A stretch of 64,000 bases of DNA, taken from NCBI GenBank assembly GCA_030407085.1, contig CM059587.1:104057501-104121500 (forward strand), written 5' to 3'. Made by a program: the position numbers and the translations under genes. Shown here one piece after another: positions 60,361 to 64,000 of the stretch (its first letter is position 1; every line of letters starts with the position of its first letter). A model generated the notes under the pieces. It ran no database searches, was not told where the DNA came from, and saw nothing but the letters and a program-made list of their open reading frames with translations. Source of the DNA: Trichopria drosophilae. Lineage: Eukaryota; Arthropoda; Insecta; Hymenoptera; Diapriidae.

Positions 60361-61634
60361 TTAACCCATTAAGGCCTAAACGGACACATTTTGAGCATCA
60401 GTTTGAACGTCGATAATTTGTATATAAAAGCATTTGGAAAAATTTTACTCCTACTATTTCTGACGTAAAATTGTATGCTCTTTCAGAATCTTTCAATAAA
60501 GTTTCAATAAAATAAAAAGCAAAAAAGTTATACACGTTTTTTTGTAAAAAAACATGATTTATAAACATTTATTTTTCATTCTAACATCACTTTCACCTCG
60601 AAATTGTATTGGGAAACACGTCTAAGGTGAAAATATCGCGTCCATGGATCCTTAGGATTAAAACGTACCGTGTTCTAATTTGAATATTAAGGTGGCGACT
60701 TCCAAAATGGCGCCTAGAAGCTCAAAAATCTTTTTAAAACTTAACAAATTTTTTTCTTGAAAACTACAGACTTTAGAGAAAATTTGCTAAAAACAAAAAT
60801 GTCTTGGAATTGGTTAAAGAAACTTCTAAAATTTTATCACAATGTATTGATACACTTTTTCGTTTTTTGAAAATTCAAAAAATCGAAATTTTTAAAAAAG
60901 TAATTTAAAAAATCTGAAAAAATTTGAGAAGGTTCTTTAACCATTATTAAATATTTATAAATTATTAAACTTTTCTAGATTTTAAGACTAATAAGTTTAT
61001 TTCCTTGAAAAATATGGACTTTAGAGAAAATCTGCCTAGAATGAAAATAACTTAGAATTGGTTAAAGAACCTTCTCAAATTTTTTCAGATTTTTTAAATT
61101 ACTTTTTTAAAAATGTTGATTTTTTTAATTTTTAAAAAACTAAAAAGTGTACCAATATAAAATTTTAGAAGGTTCTTTAACCAATTCTAAGACATTTTTG
61201 TTCTTAGCAAATTTTCTTTAAAGTCTATAGTTTTCAAGAAAAAAATTTGTTAAGTTTTAAAAAGATTGTTGAGCTTCTAGGTGCCATTTTGGCAGTCGCC
61301 ACATTGAAATTCAAATTAGAACACGGTACGTTTTAATCCTAAGGGTCCATGGCCGCAATATTTTCACCTTAGACATGTTTCCTAATACAATTTCGAGGTG
61401 AAAGTGATGTTAGAATGAAAAATAAATGTTTATAAATCATGTTTTTTTACAAAAAAACGTGTATAACTTTTTTGCTTTTCATTTTATAGAAATTTTATTG
61501 AAATATTCTGAAAGAGCATACAATTTTACATCAGAAATAGTGTGGGTGAAATTTGTCCAAATGCTTTTTATATGCAAATTATCGTCGTTTAAACTGATGC
61601 TCAAAATGTGTCCGTTTAGGCATTAATGGGTTAA
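60361..61634. mobile_element. 1274-bp fold-back with TTAA-CCCATTAA ends (piggyBac-type, non-autonomous)
   Basis: TTAA stands at 60361-60364 and 61631-61634, followed inward at both ends by CCCATTAAnGCCTAAACGG. The arms (about 60361-60950 and 61040-61634) pair throughout at roughly 90 percent identity by eye, sharing GTCCATGG, GAACACGGTACGTTTTAATC and GAGGTGAAAGTGATGTTAGA in complementary form. The centre adds a second layer: the TTTAGAGAAAAT to AATTGGTTAAAGAA block occurs directly at 60772 and 61018 and inverted at about 61170-61230. No transposase is encoded; the 66-codon frame at 61426-61626 is inside the right arm. Confidence 0.9.
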
Positions 61635-61989
61635 AGCAAAGAATTGTATTCACGAAAATCAGAAGAGTCACTTTTTCTTCATTTGTAATATTTAAAACTT
61701 TAAAAATAGCGTCCGTCTTTTTGAATTCTCCATTTTTAATTCAGAAAACTTGACCATGGAAGAATGTGTTGAAATAACAATTGAAATAATGCTTCTCATT
61801 ATGCTGTCTACATGTACATCCTATATTTGATCAAAATCTAGTATCGAGAATTTTAAAATTCATAATGGCAGATCCAATATGGATTTTTAGCTTCACTGAA
61901 TGCGAATCTGTTGCTAGTACAATACATAAGTCTTAAATAATCTTGATTATTAAATTATTAATACTGTGATAGCTGATTCTTATTGATTT
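61635..61989. other. Spacer with CCGCCAT-like and CGCTGAAT-like words
   Basis: AATGGCAGATCCAATATGG near 61865 and TTCACTGAATGCGAATCTG near 61893 are an extra copy of the vocabulary of the next element, possibly its outer part or a separate older copy. Confidence 0.4.
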
Positions 61990-63930
61990 AAATTTTTTAC
62001 CTTCGCTGAATAAGAATCTGATATTAATACAATACAAGATATGTAATTAGCCGAAATCAATATGTTTCTTATGGATTAGAAGATAACTCCTTAAGGATTT
62101 GTAAACTTTTTATAACTGATCCGATATTTTGAACTCAGAAAATCTGAAATCGGATTCGCCATATTGAATTTATAAAATTTGATACCACATATTTCTTTAA
62201 CGACAGTAAAAACTTCCGAGATCATTTTTACGAGGATTTTCGAACATTTCCAATTGTTGATCCGCCATATTGAATCCGTCATTTTGATTCTACAATCTCT
62301 GGTCGAGCAACGAATTTCATTGAAGTCTCCATTTTAAATTTTAAAATAAAAATTCACATTCGTAAGCACTGAGGAAAAATTCTTTTTAATCCTCAATCCC
62401 GAGTTTTTGTTCAAAATGGTTCTCCGAAGGTAGCTCTGCAATATTTTGATCGGCCATTTTGTATTTTAGAACAACGATCTGGGATACGTAAACAATAGGA
62501 CTAAAATTTACGTCTAGATAAAAGAATAAATCTCAAGATCTTGTGTTTATTTATCAAACTGGGTCTGCTATATTTTACGCCGCCATTTTGAATTTATCAA
62601 ATTTACCTGCATAACTAATCAAGAGTGTTGACGTGTTCCGCCATGTTGGAGCCGCCATTTTTAAATTTGAACAATTGCTTTATGATTAAAAGAAATTCTG
62701 AAGCACGTAAACGTTATTTTTAGTTGATTGAGTAATTTTCTAAATGAAGCCGTTACTTTGAATGCGCCATTTTCAAAATTAAAATATACAGTGTTTTTCG
62801 GAAAAATTATTATTTTTAATAAAGTTTATTTACAATTAATTAGAGAATATTTTCAATTGATATTATAACAACACAGGTCGGTATTTTTCAGTATCAAAGA
62901 AATCATTTTTCTTCGTATTAGAACCGTAACATCACGAATTTTTACATTTCTAAATTCATGTCCATAATGACTGCCTTCAAAAACCCAGATGTATGTACTA
63001 CTGAAATGAATTTTTAGATATTATATTTTACTCAAATTGTAATTCATCAAGACTGAAATTATCGACCATATTTAATACGCCATCTTGAATTTTTAAAACT
63101 TCTTTATTTTTATATTCGCACCATTAATCGGTGACTTCAGCAACTACCCAGAAAATTAAATAAATACATACGTAAATATTGTTGTAATTGATGCTCAAAT
63201 ATCAAAATGGCGGCTCGAAAATGGGGAAACACGTCTAAGACTCTTGATTAGTTATGCATAAAAATGTGCAAAACTGGCGATTTATGTAATTTGGGTCAGT
63301 GACTTCGAATCTATGGTCGAATTTGAAATATTCATAATGACGGCATAAAATATGGCAGACTCACTTTCATAAATAAATTCTTTCTACACGTAAACTCAAG
63401 ATATTGAGTATTTATCTAGATGTATATTTTAGTCGGATGTTTACGTATCCCAGATCGTAATTTCACAATACAAAATGGCAGATCAAAATATTGCAGAGCT
63501 ACCTTCAGACAACCATTCTGAAGAAAAACTGGTCAAATTGGGGATTAATAAGTATTTTTCCTCATTGCTTACGGATGTGAGTTTTCATTTTAAAATTTAA
63601 AATGGTAACTTCGATGAAATTAATTGTCCGAGGATCAGAGATTGTAGAATCAAAATGACGGATTCAATGTGGCACATGAACAATTGGATATGTTAGCAAA
63701 TCCTCGATAAATTGGATACAGGGAAGTTCCTACTGTCGGGGAAGAAAAATGTGATATCAAATTTTATAAATTCAATATGCCGAATCAAATTTCAGATTCG
63801 AGTTCGAAATATCGGATGAGTAATAAAAAGTGAACAAATCCTTAAGGAGTTATTTTATAATTCATAAGGAATATATTCATTTTGGCTAATTACATCATCT
63901 TGTATTGTATTGACATCAGATACTTAATGA
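61990..63930. mobile_element. Very long fold-back element, about 1.9 kb, right end near or beyond the window edge
   Basis: The left arm (about 61990-62790) pairs with the right arm (about 63120-63930). Complementary blocks include AATACAATACAAGATnnnnTA at the outside, CTCCTTAAGGATTTG, TCTGCAATATTTTGATC, and GCATAACTAATCAAGAGT further in, with AAACGTTATTTTTAGTTGAT-like sequence towards the centre. The arms carry about a dozen motifs of the type CGCCATnTTGAAT at intervals of roughly 60-180 bases. No transposase frame is present. The end of the element was not identified and may lie past 64000. Confidence 0.75.
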
Positions 63931-64000
63931 AAACAAATTTTTGTTTTGGCTAAAAATATTTCTAAATTTTTCACTTTTCAAATACTTGTCATAACTATTT

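Noticed and set aside
61426..61626. 66-codon frame near the window end
   Set aside because: Entirely inside the right arm of the 60361-61634 element.
1..64000. CRISPR array, bacterial operons, ribosome-binding sites, terminators
   Set aside because: No regularly spaced identical repeats with unique spacers and no gene-dense organisation; the DNA looks eukaryotic.

Overview
The window is AT-rich eukaryotic DNA in which no intact gene could be recognised. The longest open frame is 172 codons; it and every other frame lack a domain, a family match I can name, or a convincing splice structure. The base composition, repeat density, dispersed TTAA-flanked elements and a 15/15 match to the insect-type CTCF consensus point to an arthropod, most likely an insect with a large, repeat-rich genome. 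This assignment is inferred from style, not from a homologous gene.

What can be supported is mostly repeats. There is an unusual density of long fold-back (palindromic) elements: 7081-7840, 12745-13570, 16150-17099, 23720-24790, 25365-26405, 60361-61634 and 61990-63930, several with arms of 400-800 bases. Two (16150-17099 and 60361-61634) have TTAA at both ends followed by CCCATT, the signature expected of non-autonomous piggyBac-type elements. A second TTAA family of about 150 bp, with CCCTTA ends, has copies at 8360-8512, 9138-9289 and 26650-26795 plus a remnant at 2931-2962. The cleanest single insertion is a 114-bp hairpin at 40854-40967 with 37-base inverted repeats and a perfect 9-bp direct repeat on each side, the structure of a Mutator-type MITE.

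Other layers are: a decayed array of a 93-102 bp unit (28880-30915) that changes orientation twice; a GGGAGCAAAATAG inverted/direct repeat cluster (20142-20458); minisatellites built on CCGACA that form the arms of inverted repeats (12905-13170, 21207-21690, 24950-25022, 33735-33890); clusters of GAACGTTC-like and GAATATTC-like palindromes (36770-37400 and 30940-31075); a dispersed motif resembling CCGCCATNTTG (a YY1/Pho-like core) inside the large fold-backs; an ACTCTT-type MITE (25027-25336 and 49951-50043); and patches dense in TTAGT/ACTAA.

Several GC-richer islands (22680-23420, 31330-31880, 34660-35480, 46960-47520, 58781-59570) stand out from the AT-rich background and are the best places to look for promoters, untranslated exons or conserved regulatory DNA of genes lying outside the window. 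The island at 46960-47520 carries two strong splice-donor matches on the minus strand and a TATA-like sequence on the plus strand. No complete new biological system is evident.
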